Positions 29,139 through 39,900 of a stretch of DNA of 64,000 nucleotides are shown in pieces. Below the pieces are notes generated by a model. The model ran no database searches. It was not told where the DNA came from and saw only the letters and a program-made list of their open reading frames with translations. Numbering within the stretch: position 1 is the first letter of the stretch; every line of letters begins with the position of its first letter. Source of the DNA: Kalymmatonema hyalinum WJT4-NPBG1 (GTDB taxonomy: Bacteria > Cyanobacteriota > Cyanobacteriia > Cyanobacteriales > Nostocaceae); the NCBI GenBank assembly GCA_019359075.1, contig JAHHIB010000006.1, forward strand, positions 82,392 through 146,391, in the 5' to 3' direction. The position numbers and the translations under genes were made by a program.

Positions 29139-32100
29139 TAAACTCTAGCTCCCCTTTTCTTTTCCTGAAGCGTCTGTTTGATGTCTTGAGCAGACATATT
29201 CTTGAGCCTTTTTAAAGCTTTAGCAATCTTTTCGGTTTGTCCTGGCTTTGGTTCGTTGGTAATAATGGCGTGGGACAAATCTGCGACATTAGTTGCTTTA
29301 AAAAGAGTACGAAGAGGTAGTTCTACCTGGAAGGTATCACGCAACCTAGAAACTAACGGCAAGGCAAGCAAAGAGTCTCCCCCTAGTTCAAAAAAGTTGT
29401 CGTATATGCCTATTTGTTTGATACCAAGCAATTTTTCCCAAATCTCAGTAACAGTTTCTTCAACCTCATTTCTCGGAGCAACGTAGGAATTTGATAAACT
29501 CGGTCTAGGATGGCTCGACGATGAATTGAGTTCTTGGGAATCTTTGACTTTTTGTAAAGGTTTAAAGTTAATCCATTGGTCAATCCTAGCTTTTAAATCT
29601 CCTGTGGAAATGACAATTTGAGTGGGCGCATTTATGGCTAAAATACGTTGTAAAGTCTCCACCCCTTCTGCAAGTGTCATGGTTAATTCAGCCATACTTG
29701 CTCCTAAAGCTGTTGTTGTTGTTGGTTTTTCTTCTTTAACTTGCCAGTTGTCCCAATTTACATTCAGCCAAGGGAAAGAGTGGGTTTGGTTGCACTTATA
29801 AGCAAAAGCATCAACGAATATGTTAGCGGCAGAGTAGGCTATACAACCTAATCCTCCTAAAACAGATGATAGGGAAGATACCAATAGACAAAAATCAAGT
29901 TTTCTTCCCTGCAATTCTTGTTCTAATACTATAAGTCCGCGTCCTTTAGCCTGAAACTGCTGCTCGCACTCGGTTTTATCTGTTTCTTGAATAGAGCGAA
30001 ATGACTTTTCTCTGACAATTCCTGCGGCGTGAATGACTCCATGCAGAAGACCAAATCGTTCGTATATCTGGGTAATGACTGCTTGCATTTGGCTGCGATC
30101 GCCCACATCTGCGTTCTTGACCAAAACTTCGGCACCCAGTTTTTCAAGTGTTTGCAATTTCTGAATCTTGCGGCTGATTTCATCCTGAGAATCGTGAGTT
30201 TCCAGCCATTTTTCCCACTCGTCTTTTTTGGGAAAAGGCGATCGCCCAACTAATATTAGTTTGGCTTGCACGGTTTTTGCTAGATGTTCGGCAAGCACCA
30301 GACCAAGACCTCCCAGTCCACCTGTGATAAGATAGACTCCACCTTGGCGCAACCTTATTTTGCTCCCAGCTTTATCATCCAGTCGTATTGCTTCAAAAGT
30401 TTGCACCCATCGATGATTTCCACGGTAAGCAACAACTAAGTCAGACTGCTCTGCTGCTGTAAATTCGGCTATGAGTTGGTTTATTAGCTTATTGTCCTGG
30501 GAAGTTTTGATTTCAGGAAGTACGATATCAATGCTGCGGCAAGTTATATTGCTGTATTCTTGAGGAATAACCTTGCACGGACCTAAGACAGTCGCCTTTT
30601 CTGGAAAAAGTACCTTTTCTTCAGTCACTCCCTGCATATTCGCTGACACAACTTTGATTTGCAAAGAATCGGTAAGATTTCTATCTTTAAATGCTTGCAC
30701 AAGATAAAGTAGACTGTAAAAACCGAGTTCCTGAGAGCTTTCAAAAAATTCAATTTCAGATTGTTTCTGCTGAGGCGGTTGAATGCTCCACAAGTGTGCA
30801 ACTATTTGGGGAATTTTACTTAACGTGCAAAGTTCTTTTAGTAAGCTATCGTAATGGTGGCGTGATCGCGGATTGATAATATACACACCATCGTCAACTT
30901 TGCGAAACTCCTCCCCAATCATCACTTTGATAACAGTTTGCTTTTCTTGTTCCAAAACTTTGGCAATTTGCTCTCCCAAACCGCATTCATCCACAAATAT
31001 CAACCAGCAACGTTTTACGCTTTCTAATTCTCCCGGTTGAAATAATTTAGGTGCAATAGAACGTTTCCAGGATGGGATGTAAAACCAGTCGGAAATGTCA
31101 GGCTTTTTGCTTAATGATACTGAGCGATTAGTTTCAGCGTCAGATAAGTTTTTCGGTTCAATCCAATAACGCTGACGCTCAAAGGGGTAAGTTGGTAAGG
31201 GTAAGCGATGGCGTTTTTCGTAAGTGTAAAATTTCGAGAAATCTATTAACGTACCCTCAAGCCAAAGTCTGCCTAATGTATTTAATAAAAATGCTACATC
31301 TGACTGTTCTTCTTTGGAATGTCGCAACGAAGAAAGTACAATTTGTCCGGTTATCTGTCCTTGATGCTGTTTTGCTAAAGTGCTTAATGTTCGACCTGGT
31401 CCAACTTCTAATAAAATTCGTTCTGATTTCAACAACTCCTGTATTCCAGAAGAAAACTGTACCGTGTGGCGCAAATGTTTCGCCCAATAGCTAGGATTTG
31501 TTGCTTCTGCTGCTGATATCCAGGTGCCTGTAAGATTGGACAAAAAGGGAATTTCGGGGGGGTTCAACTTAACTTTTTTTACCAGTTCGGTGAATGGATC
31601 TAAAATAGAATCCATCACAGAAGAATGAAAAGCATGGGAGGTATGTAAGCGACTTAATTCCAAACTTTTCGCCGCCAACTCATCCTCTAGTTGGGCGATC
31701 GCTTCTACTGTACCAGAAACAACACATCGAGATGGTGCGTTAATTGCTGCCAAGGAAAGCCCTTCTTTTAAAAAAGGTTGCACTTCTACTGCCGATAAGG
31801 AAACAGAAAGCATCGATCCAGGAGGCAATTGCTGCATCAATTTTCCTCTAGCTGCCACCAACGCCAAGGCATCTTCTAAACAAAAGACACCAGCGAGACA
31901 AGCAGCTACATATTCTCCGATACTGTGACCGATCGCAGCTTGAGGTTGTACTCCCCACGACATCCACAACTTAGCCAAAGCGTATTCAATGACAAATAAT
32001 GCTGGTTGTGCAATCGCCGTCTGTTTTAGTTGCTGTGTTGCTTTATCCATATTTGACTCGTCTGGATACAGCACTTGCCGCAAATCTAAATTTAGATGAG

Positions 32101-33817
32101 GTTGTAGCAGTTGGCAGCAGCGCTTGACTTCCTCTCGAAAAGTTGGCTCAGTTTCGTAGAGTTCCCGCGCCATATTTACATATTGCGCTCCTTGACCGGG
32201 AAACATAAATACAATTGGTTTTTCGCTTGGCTTTTGCAAGTGATAGGATTGCTGCAAATTCAAATTTGAGAGTGCATTTACGGCATCTTCAACGTTTTGG
32301 CAAACCAACATCCGGCGATAATTGAAAACGCTGCGACCCACTTGTAATGTGTAAGCTGCATCGGCAAGATTAATATCAGGATGCTGTTTAAAGTGTGCAG
32401 CTAAATTTGCAGTAGCAGTATCCAAAGCTGTTGGAGTTTTGGCAGAAAGTAACAATAATTGATATTTTCTGCCCTGCACCTCTGCACCCCTAGAATTATG
32501 CTCAATAGGCGCTTCCTCCAAAACTACATGAGTGTTAGTTCCCCCGAAGCCAAAGGAACTAATACCTGCACGACGGGGAGTGCCGTTTGCCTTCCATTCA
32601 GATAAAGAAGTGTTGACGTAAAATGGGCTGTTGGCGAAATCTATTTGAGGATTTGGCTTCTCGAAATGCAGGGTGGGTGGTAGTAATTTATGTTTGAGAG
32701 ATAAAACAGTTTTAATTAAACCAGCGATACCAGCAGCTGCATCTAAATGTCCGATATTAGTTTTGACAGAACCGATAGCACAGTAGGGTTTTTTATTAGG
32801 ATTGGTGGGAAAAATTTTAGAAAGAGCAGCAATTTCAATTGGATCGCCTAAGGGAGTTCCGGTTCCGTGAGCTTCGATATAGCTAATAGTTTCGGGTTCC
32901 ACTCCTGCTACAGACAAAGCTTCTGCGATCGCTTTTGCCTGTCCGTCAACGCTGGGTGCTGTGTAGCCAACTTTGGCAGAACCGTCATTATTGATGGCAG
33001 AACCTTTGATGACAGCATGAATGCAATCGCCATCTGCAAGAGCATCTTCCAATCGCTTCAAAACAACAATTCCTAATCCATTACCGCCAACAGTTCCTTG
33101 TGCTTTAGCATCAAATGCGCGACAATGTCCGTCTGGGGAAACAGCTCCTCCTTCTTGATAAAGATAACCGAGTTTTTGCGGAACTTTAATTGAAACTCCA
33201 CCAGCCAAAGCCATATCGCATTGATAATCTAGTAAGCTTTGACAAGCCAAGTTTACAGCAACTAATGAAGTAGAACAAGCAGTTTGAACGCAAATACTAG
33301 GACCGTTAAGGTTTAATTTGTAAGAAACGCGGGTAGCTAAATAATCTTTATCGTTACCAATCAAAACTTCAACAAATTCTGAAGGCTTTCCCAGTTTCCA
33401 TTGTGATGCCAAGTTGAGTAATGAATAAGTGTTAATCCCTGAACCAGCGTAAACACCGATTGCCCCTTGATAATTTTCAGGAGTATAGCCAGCATTTTCC
33501 AAAGCCTCCCAAGCGCACTCCAAAAAGATCCGCTGTTGGGGATCTATAATTTCAGCTTCTTTGGGAGTCATCCTAAAGAATTGAGCATCGAATAGATCTA
33601 CATCTTCTAGGATGTATCCTGCTTTGACAAACTGAGGATTTTTTACAATGGTGGGGTCTATATTTTCTTCCATCTCCTTGGAAGAAAAGACTGAAATTGA
33701 TTCTATGCCGTTTTTTAGGTTATGCCAAAATGTTTCAATATTTTTGGCTTTGGGAAAACGACCTGCCATGCCAATAATGGCTATTCCGGTCAAATCTATT
33801 TCTTCTTGATTTATCAC
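29138..33817 (-). CDS. type I PKS module, KS-AT-KR-ACP
   Basis: Residues about 10-435 are the ketosynthase (VQTACSTSL with Cys near 182, then EAHGTGTPLGDP and KTNIGHLDAAAG). Residues about 540-840 are the acyltransferase (FMFPGQGAQY, GHSIGEY with Ser near 630, and HAFH, the malonyl-CoA signature). The ketoreductase begins near 1160 (VYLITGGLGGLGLVLAE). The ACP Ser is near 1482 (LGGDSLLAL). No dehydratase, enoyl reductase or methyltransferase is visible, so it should add one malonate-derived unit and leave a beta-hydroxyl. It is placed between the two NRPS genes, which fits a collinear NRPS-PKS-NRPS line. Confidence 0.93.
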   Translation of the reverse strand: MINQEEIDLTGIAIIGMAGRFPKAKNIETFWHNLKNGIESISVFSSKEMEENIDPTIVKNPQFVKAGYILEDVDLFDAQFFRMTPKEAEIIDPQQRIFLECAWEALENAGYTPENYQGAIGVYAGSGINTYSLLNLASQWKLGKPSEFVEVLIGNDKDYLATRVSYKLNLNGPSICVQTACSTSLVAVNLACQSLLDYQCDMALAGGVSIKVPQKLGYLYQEGGAVSPDGHCRAFDAKAQGTVGGNGLGIVVLKRLEDALADGDCIHAVIKGSAINNDGSAKVGYTAPSVDGQAKAIAEALSVAGVEPETISYIEAHGTGTPLGDPIEIAALSKIFPTNPNKKPYCAIGSVKTNIGHLDAAAGIAGLIKTVLSLKHKLLPPTLHFEKPNPQIDFANSPFYVNTSLSEWKANGTPRRAGISSFGFGGTNTHVVLEEAPIEHNSRGAEVQGRKYQLLLLSAKTPTALDTATANLAAHFKQHPDINLADAAYTLQVGRSVFNYRRMLVCQNVEDAVNALSNLNLQQSYHLQKPSEKPIVFMFPGQGAQYVNMARELYETEPTFREEVKRCCQLLQPHLNLDLRQVLYPDESNMDKATQQLKQTAIAQPALFVIEYALAKLWMSWGVQPQAAIGHSIGEYVAACLAGVFCLEDALALVAARGKLMQQLPPGSMLSVSLSAVEVQPFLKEGLSLAAINAPSRCVVSGTVEAIAQLEDELAAKSLELSRLHTSHAFHSSVMDSILDPFTELVKKVKLNPPEIPFLSNLTGTWISAAEATNPSYWAKHLRHTVQFSSGIQELLKSERILLEVGPGRTLSTLAKQHQGQITGQIVLSSLRHSKEEQSDVAFLLNTLGRLWLEGTLIDFSKFYTYEKRHRLPLPTYPFERQRYWIEPKNLSDAETNRSVSLSKKPDISDWFYIPSWKRSIAPKLFQPGELESVKRCWLIFVDECGLGEQIAKVLEQEKQTVIKVMIGEEFRKVDDGVYIINPRSRHHYDSLLKELCTLSKIPQIVAHLWSIQPPQQKQSEIEFFESSQELGFYSLLYLVQAFKDRNLTDSLQIKVVSANMQGVTEEKVLFPEKATVLGPCKVIPQEYSNITCRSIDIVLPEIKTSQDNKLINQLIAEFTAAEQSDLVVAYRGNHRWVQTFEAIRLDDKAGSKIRLRQGGVYLITGGLGGLGLVLAEHLAKTVQAKLILVGRSPFPKKDEWEKWLETHDSQDEISRKIQKLQTLEKLGAEVLVKNADVGDRSQMQAVITQIYERFGLLHGVIHAAGIVREKSFRSIQETDKTECEQQFQAKGRGLIVLEQELQGRKLDFCLLVSSLSSVLGGLGCIAYSAANIFVDAFAYKCNQTHSFPWLNVNWDNWQVKEEKPTTTTALGASMAELTMTLAEGVETLQRILAINAPTQIVISTGDLKARIDQWINFKPLQKVKDSQELNSSSSHPRPSLSNSYVAPRNEVEETVTEIWEKLLGIKQIGIYDNFFELGGDSLLALPLVSRLRDTFQVELPLRTLFKATNVADLSHAIITNEPKPGQTEKIAKALKRLKNMSAQDIKQTLQEKKRGARV

Positions 33818-33907
33818 GGTTTTTCTCCGATTTCTTGAAAAATCTATAGGTTTTGGGTGAAGTAATATGGTGGTTCGATTGATTTATGAAGGGTTTTAAG
33901 TGAATTA

Positions 33908-33949
33908 ACCGCAGAGACGCTGAGGACGCAGAGGTAAGAGAGGTAGAAG
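33908..33949. repeat. purine-rich dispersed repeat (CGCAGAG type)
   Basis: The 172-base space between the two synthase genes contains CCGCAGAGACGCTGAGGACG followed by CAGAGGTAAGAGAGG, with imperfect CGCAGAG/ACGCTGAG repetition. This repeat type is scattered widely in Nostoc-like genomes. It could affect read-through between the two genes, but nothing shows this. Confidence 0.5.
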
Positions 33950-33989
33950 TTCACAAATTATTTAGGATTGATATTTTCTTTTTCAGCAG

Positions 33990-36900
33990 TTACAGACTAC
34001 TCAACTTCTTCTTGTTGCTTCGTTGTTTTTGTAAGGCTGCTTCTTTTCGCTTCTGCCCTCGGTCGTAACCTTGTTTGAAAACAGTATTTCTCGTTTCTTT
34101 TTGACTTAAAGCTTGTGCTAAAGCGCTGACTGTTGGATGTTCAAACATTGTGACTACTGGAAATTCCGTTTCCAGTTTTTCTTGCAGCTTGTTATAAATT
34201 TGAATTGCTTTTAAGGAATTTCCGCCCAACTCGAAGAAGTTATGGTGAATATCCACAGCACCTTCTAAGTTAAGTATTTGAGTCCAAATGCCAGCAATTA
34301 TTTGCTCTAGTGTATTTCGAGGAGCTACAAAAGCTTTGTTTGGATTTAGTTTGATTGGACTAAGTTTGGCAAGAGCTTGCCTATCTACCTTTCCGTTAGA
34401 ATTTAGCGGCAAAGTATTAAGGGATATATAGGCAGAAGGAACCATATACTCAGGTAGCTTTTTCTGAAGAAAATTCCGCAATTCATCTTGCTTCAACCGC
34501 TTTTCAGAAAAAGGTTGTCGAGCAATTATTAAATGTTGCCCAAATAAATCATTAAGGGAACCGGATTGTGGGAAGGCAACAAAGTCTTCAAACGCATTCA
34601 ATTGTAAAATATTTTGCCATTGCTTTACTGATAAAGTAGGTAAGTTTTCTTGCGTTCTTTCATCTTCATAATTGCTGAAGCCTTTGACAAATCCCATAGT
34701 CGTCATGGCTGAACGACTGTACTCTGTTAACTCAACTAATAAAAGTAAACCTTGGGGAGCTAAAAGAGAGCGGATATAGAACAAAGTTGTTCCTAAGTTG
34801 CGGGCGACGTGCAAAACATTGGCGGCTACAATCAAATCAAAACTTTGCAATTGATAGCCTTGCTCCTGCGGGTTTTGGTCGATATCCAGTCGCTTGTATT
34901 CAACAAAGGAATATTCTCGGAATTTTTTCTTAGCCAAATTACTGAAAAATGGAGAAACATCAGTGTAAGTGTAAAGTGTGCGATCGCGTGGCAAGACTGG
35001 CAGCAGCGATGCGGTTGTGCCACCTATGCCTGCCCCAATTTCCAGAATTCTTAGTGGTTTTCCCGGAGGCAATGTTTTTACCAAAGACCTCACGATTTCC
35101 CTAGCAAGACTGTTGAAATAGGCAGCAGTAGGAAAGGATTGATACAGACTTTCTACCGTATCTAAAGAACCGTCAGGAAATAATAAATCCAGCGGGTCTA
35201 TTTGTCCTTTTAGCAGTGCCGAATGATTATTGAGATGACGCTCGATATAATTCAGAAAATTCTGCCCTTGAGGAATCGAGTTGGCATATTGTTTAACCTC
35301 GTTCCAAATAGTATTTAGAGAATCGGTTTGTAAGGGAATATGGTTGACAAAAGTATCTTGTCCTTCTCGTTGCAATAGCTTTTCTTTTTCCAGGACGCTT
35401 AACCACTGCCCTAATAGTTTTCGATAGTGAGGCTGAATCTGGCACCGATTCATTAAACTATCTAGAGAATGCTTTTCTTGGGGGTGGATATAAACACCTA
35501 AACTGGTTAAGGTAGAACGCATATAGGCAGTACTCAAACGCTCTATAGCTTGCAAGAAAGCTGATAGAGTTTGAATATTGACTCCTTCTGGTTCTTTTTC
35601 AGCTTGTTGAGAACCTGAATTTACCAGAGATTTCCAAACTTGTTGAATCTCTGAAACATTTGTACCTTCCACTTCAAAAAGGGCCAATCCTTGTTCTCGA
35701 TCTGGAAGTACATAAGCTACTAGCTGCTTATTGTTTTGCTGTTCGCCAACTGCCGCGACGACAGCTTGATGTACTGCCGGATGTTCCATTAAAGCAGCTT
35801 CAATTTCTTTTAATTCGATGCGATATCCACCAATTTTGACCTGATAATCTTCTCGCCCAATGAACGAAATGTTGCCATCTGGTAAGTAGTAACCGAGGTC
35901 GCCTGTGCGGTAAAGTTTTGCTTTAGTTACCGGATGAGTGATGAAGCTAGCAGCAGTCTTTTCCTCATCTTGCCAATAACCTTTAGCTAAACCAATTCCA
36001 CCAATGTATAACTGTCCCGGCACCCACACAGGACAAGGTTCTAAAGATTCGTTAAGTACGTAGAATTGTTGGTTAAGCATCGGACGCCCATAGGGGATAC
36101 TTTTCCAACACGGGTCTACACTTTCTATGGGGTAGAGAATCGACCAAATTGATGCTTCAGTAGCGCCTCCCAAACTGATAAGTTGGACGTTTTTAGCTAC
36201 GGTTTTAATTTGATCGGGTAAAGTCAATGGCACCCAATCTCCACTTAACAGAACTAAGCGCAAACAATCCAAAACTGAGATACGTCCTGAAGCATATTCC
36301 ACCAACATCTGCATTAAGGCGGGTACTGAATTCCAAATTGTCACCCGCTGTTTTTCAATCAAATCCCACCAGATTGACGGATCTTTAGAAGCCTCTGTTT
36401 TTGGAATGACAATTGTTGCCCCAGCAGCTAAAGTGCCGAAAATGTCGTAAACTGACAAGTCAAAGCACAGAGAAGAAAGCGCCAAGACGCGATCGCACGG
36501 GTTAACACCAAAACGCTGATTCATATCCAGGATGGTATTAACTGCACCGCGATTGTCTATCATCACCCCTTTAGGCATCCCGGTAGAACCAGAAGTGTAG
36601 ATAACATAGGCTAAATCTTCGGGTTGCTGTACCGGATGCAAAGGCTGGTGTTTTTCAGATAGTGGTTCTGAGATGTCTACACAAATTCGCTTTAAAAAAG
36701 AAGGTAACTCTAAGGTTTGATTCAGTTTTAATTGGGTTAAAACTAAACTGACTTGTGCTTGTTCTAGTAAATGCGTCAACCGCTCATTCGGTAATGCTGG
36801 GTCGATGGGTACGTAGGCAGCACCAGCAGCTAAAATACTTAAAACAGCTACCACTTGCTCCCATCCTTTTTCCATGACAATGGCTACCAAAGTATTGGGT

Positions 36901-39900
36901 TGTGTGCCTAATTGTCGTAAACGATAACCTAGCGCATTCGAGTATTCAAATAACTCTTGATAGGTGAAACTGCGGTCGGGTGCGACAATAGCCAAATGAT
37001 GCGGACGCTGTTTTACCTGCGCCTCAAATAAAGTGTGTAGCAGTTGAGTTGACAGTGGTAGCGTGGTGCTATTGATAGCTTCAAAAAGCTCAATTTGGGC
37101 ATTTGGTAACAGTTGCCTTCTGGTTTCTACCCACGCTGACTCGTCAGTTGCCAAACGCTGCAAAAGATTACAATAAGCCGCAAACATATCGTCGAGAAGA
37201 CCTGGGGGGAAGAGTTCTTCAACAGCATCCCAATTAAACATTAAAGTTCCAGCTTCCTCATAAACTTGATGGTCTAGCCACACTTGAGGCGTCTGGGTGA
37301 TGCTGTGAACAACCTCTCCAAATCTTGCCAATGGATCGACATCTGTACTGGCTGTTGGTAAAGACAGTGTACTGGTAAATACAACTGGCATTAACGCTTT
37401 TGATTCCCATCTTTGGGTGCGTGTTAATTCCCGCAATACTTGAACTCCATCGAAGTAACGATGGTCTAAATCTAACCAAAGTTGCTGTTGTATTCGCTGG
37501 GCGCGAATTTCAAACGAATTCGGGTTAGAGTTGTCTACAGTCAGTAAGCTTAATGTGGTGAAGTCGCCAACAATTTCGTTGATTTGGGGATGCAGCGGTA
37601 GACGATTAAATAAAGTGAGATTAATCGTAAACCGAGGATTTTTACTCCAAGTAGTTAGAACTTCAGCAAAGGCTGCTAAAAGCACTCCTGAAGGAGTTAA
37701 GCCTATTTGAGAAGCGCGTGTTTTCAGTTGTTGCCAAAAGAGGGGTTCTAGCTTTGCACTCTGGCGCACAAACCGGGGATGAGTGATGGCGCTTTTCTCC
37801 CGCTTCTGTAGGGGTAATTCGGGTGCGGGTGGTAAAGATGGTAATCTGTTGAGCCAATACTCTTTGGAACGTTGGTAATGCAAGGAATTTTGCAGCGCCA
37901 GACAAGTATTGACGTAATCTCGGAATGATACAGATAGTGGAGGCAAGGAAGTATCGAGATTTTGATAAAGTTCAGAAAGTTCCTTGCCAAGAATCTGAAA
38001 ACTCCAGTAGTCACCAATTAACAAATCAAAGCTGATGTGCAGTCGAATGCGTCTGTCATCCAAAACAGAAGCGCGAATTTCAAACAAGGGCCAAGTGTCA
38101 GTAGGCAACAGTTGATGCGACATCTCTTGGCGAATAGTCTCTAATTTAGAAGCGACTACCTCTGGAATTTCTCCACGCAGATCCAAGACTTGAATTTGAT
38201 AAGGTGGTACAGAGTCCAGAATTTGCTGTTCTCCAGAAGGTAAGACAATCGCTCGCAGCATTTCATGACGTTCGATTAATCGCTGCCAAGCTTTATTGTA
38301 CCGTTCCAAGTCTAAATCAACGCTTTCGGTCTCTAAATAAAAGTGAGCTGCCACGTTACCCAGTTCAAACATCTTACTGCGACCGATCCAGTAAGCTTGT
38401 TGAACATCAGTGAGTGGGAAAGGTTGATACCGCTGGTTTTCATTAGAAGCGATCGCAAATACTGTACTGACATTTGTACTAACAGTTTTCTGCTTAACTG
38501 CATTTTGTTCAATCCAAGCTGCCAAACTATCAACGGTGGGTAATTCCAACAGGCGTTGCAAAGTTAGTTCCACACCAAAGGCATCATGTACTTGGAGCAG
38601 CAGTTCCGTTGCTAGTAGCGAGTGTCCTCCTAACTCAAAGAAATTATCGTGAATGCCAACCCGTTCAATGCCAAGAACTTGTGCCCAAATTTCGGCTAAC
38701 ACTTTCTCTGACTCAGAGCGAGGTGCTACGAAAGCTTTCGCCAAATGCGATCGCGTAAAATCGGGAACAGGCAATGCAAGGCGATCCACCTTGCCGTTGG
38801 GAGTTAAAGGCAGTGCCTCAAGGAATACAAAAGCTGAAGGCACCATGTAGTCCGGTAGCTTTTCGCTCAAAAAGTGACGCAATTCACTGATACTAAGCTC
38901 TGATGACACCAAATATGCCACCAAGCGTTGTTCACCAGAGACATCCTTTTGAGCCAAAACTACCACTTCTTGCACGTAGGGATGTTTTGCAAGAATAGCT
39001 TCAATTTCCCCTACTTCGATACGAAAACCGCGTATCTTTACCTGTTGGTCAATGCGACCTAAAAACTCAATGTTTCCCTCTGGAAGATACTGCGCCAAAT
39101 CTCCAGTTTTATAAAGTCTGGGGACTGGGTAATGGTGATTGGTGATTGGTGATTGGGGTATTGGTAGTTCTCTCCATTTCCTCATCTCAGACAAAGGGTT
39201 TGATATGAACTTTTCAGCAGTTAATTCTGGTCTGTTAAGGTAGCCTCTAGCCACGCCTGCTCCGCCTATGTATAATTCACCCGGTACTCCAACAGGTACA
39301 GGATTTAACTGCTCATCTAGTAGATAAATTTGAGTATTGGCAATTGCGCGACCGATAGGAATTGAACTCTTCAACTCATCGCTTTGACAACGATATACGC
39401 TACTCCAAACAGTTGCCTCTGTCGGTCCATATTCGTTAAATAAAGTTGTCTGAGAAAGTATTTGATAATGGCGCTCAACTAACTCTCTCGAACAAGGTTC
39501 TCCCGCTACAATAACGGTACGCAGGGAAACAAGCTGCTGTAACGACCCATGAGTTAGTAAGGCTTTGTAGAGAGAAGGAACGCTTAACCAATGGGTTATT
39601 TGATATTGGGATATTAGCTTTGTTAACTGCAAGATGTCTTTCTGCAAACCCTCTTTAGGGAGTACAAGAGTTCCACCAAAGCAGAGCGTCCAGAAGATGA
39701 CTGCAACTGAACTATCAAAGGCAAAGGATGAAACCAACAGGAAATTTTTAACGGGTTCTTGGTAATAGAAAGTACGAGCAACAGTCGAATAAACTAAGTT
39801 GTTATGCGTTACCATGACTCCCTTGGGTCTACCCGTGGAGCCTGAAGTATAGATTGTATAAGCTAAATTTTCTGAACTTACTGTACTGACAGGGTTTTCG

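Noticed and set aside
39136..39156. Tandem heptamers as a possible CRISPR or VNTR array
   Set aside because: Units are 7 bases with no spacers, so not CRISPR. No CRISPR array or cas gene was seen anywhere in the window.
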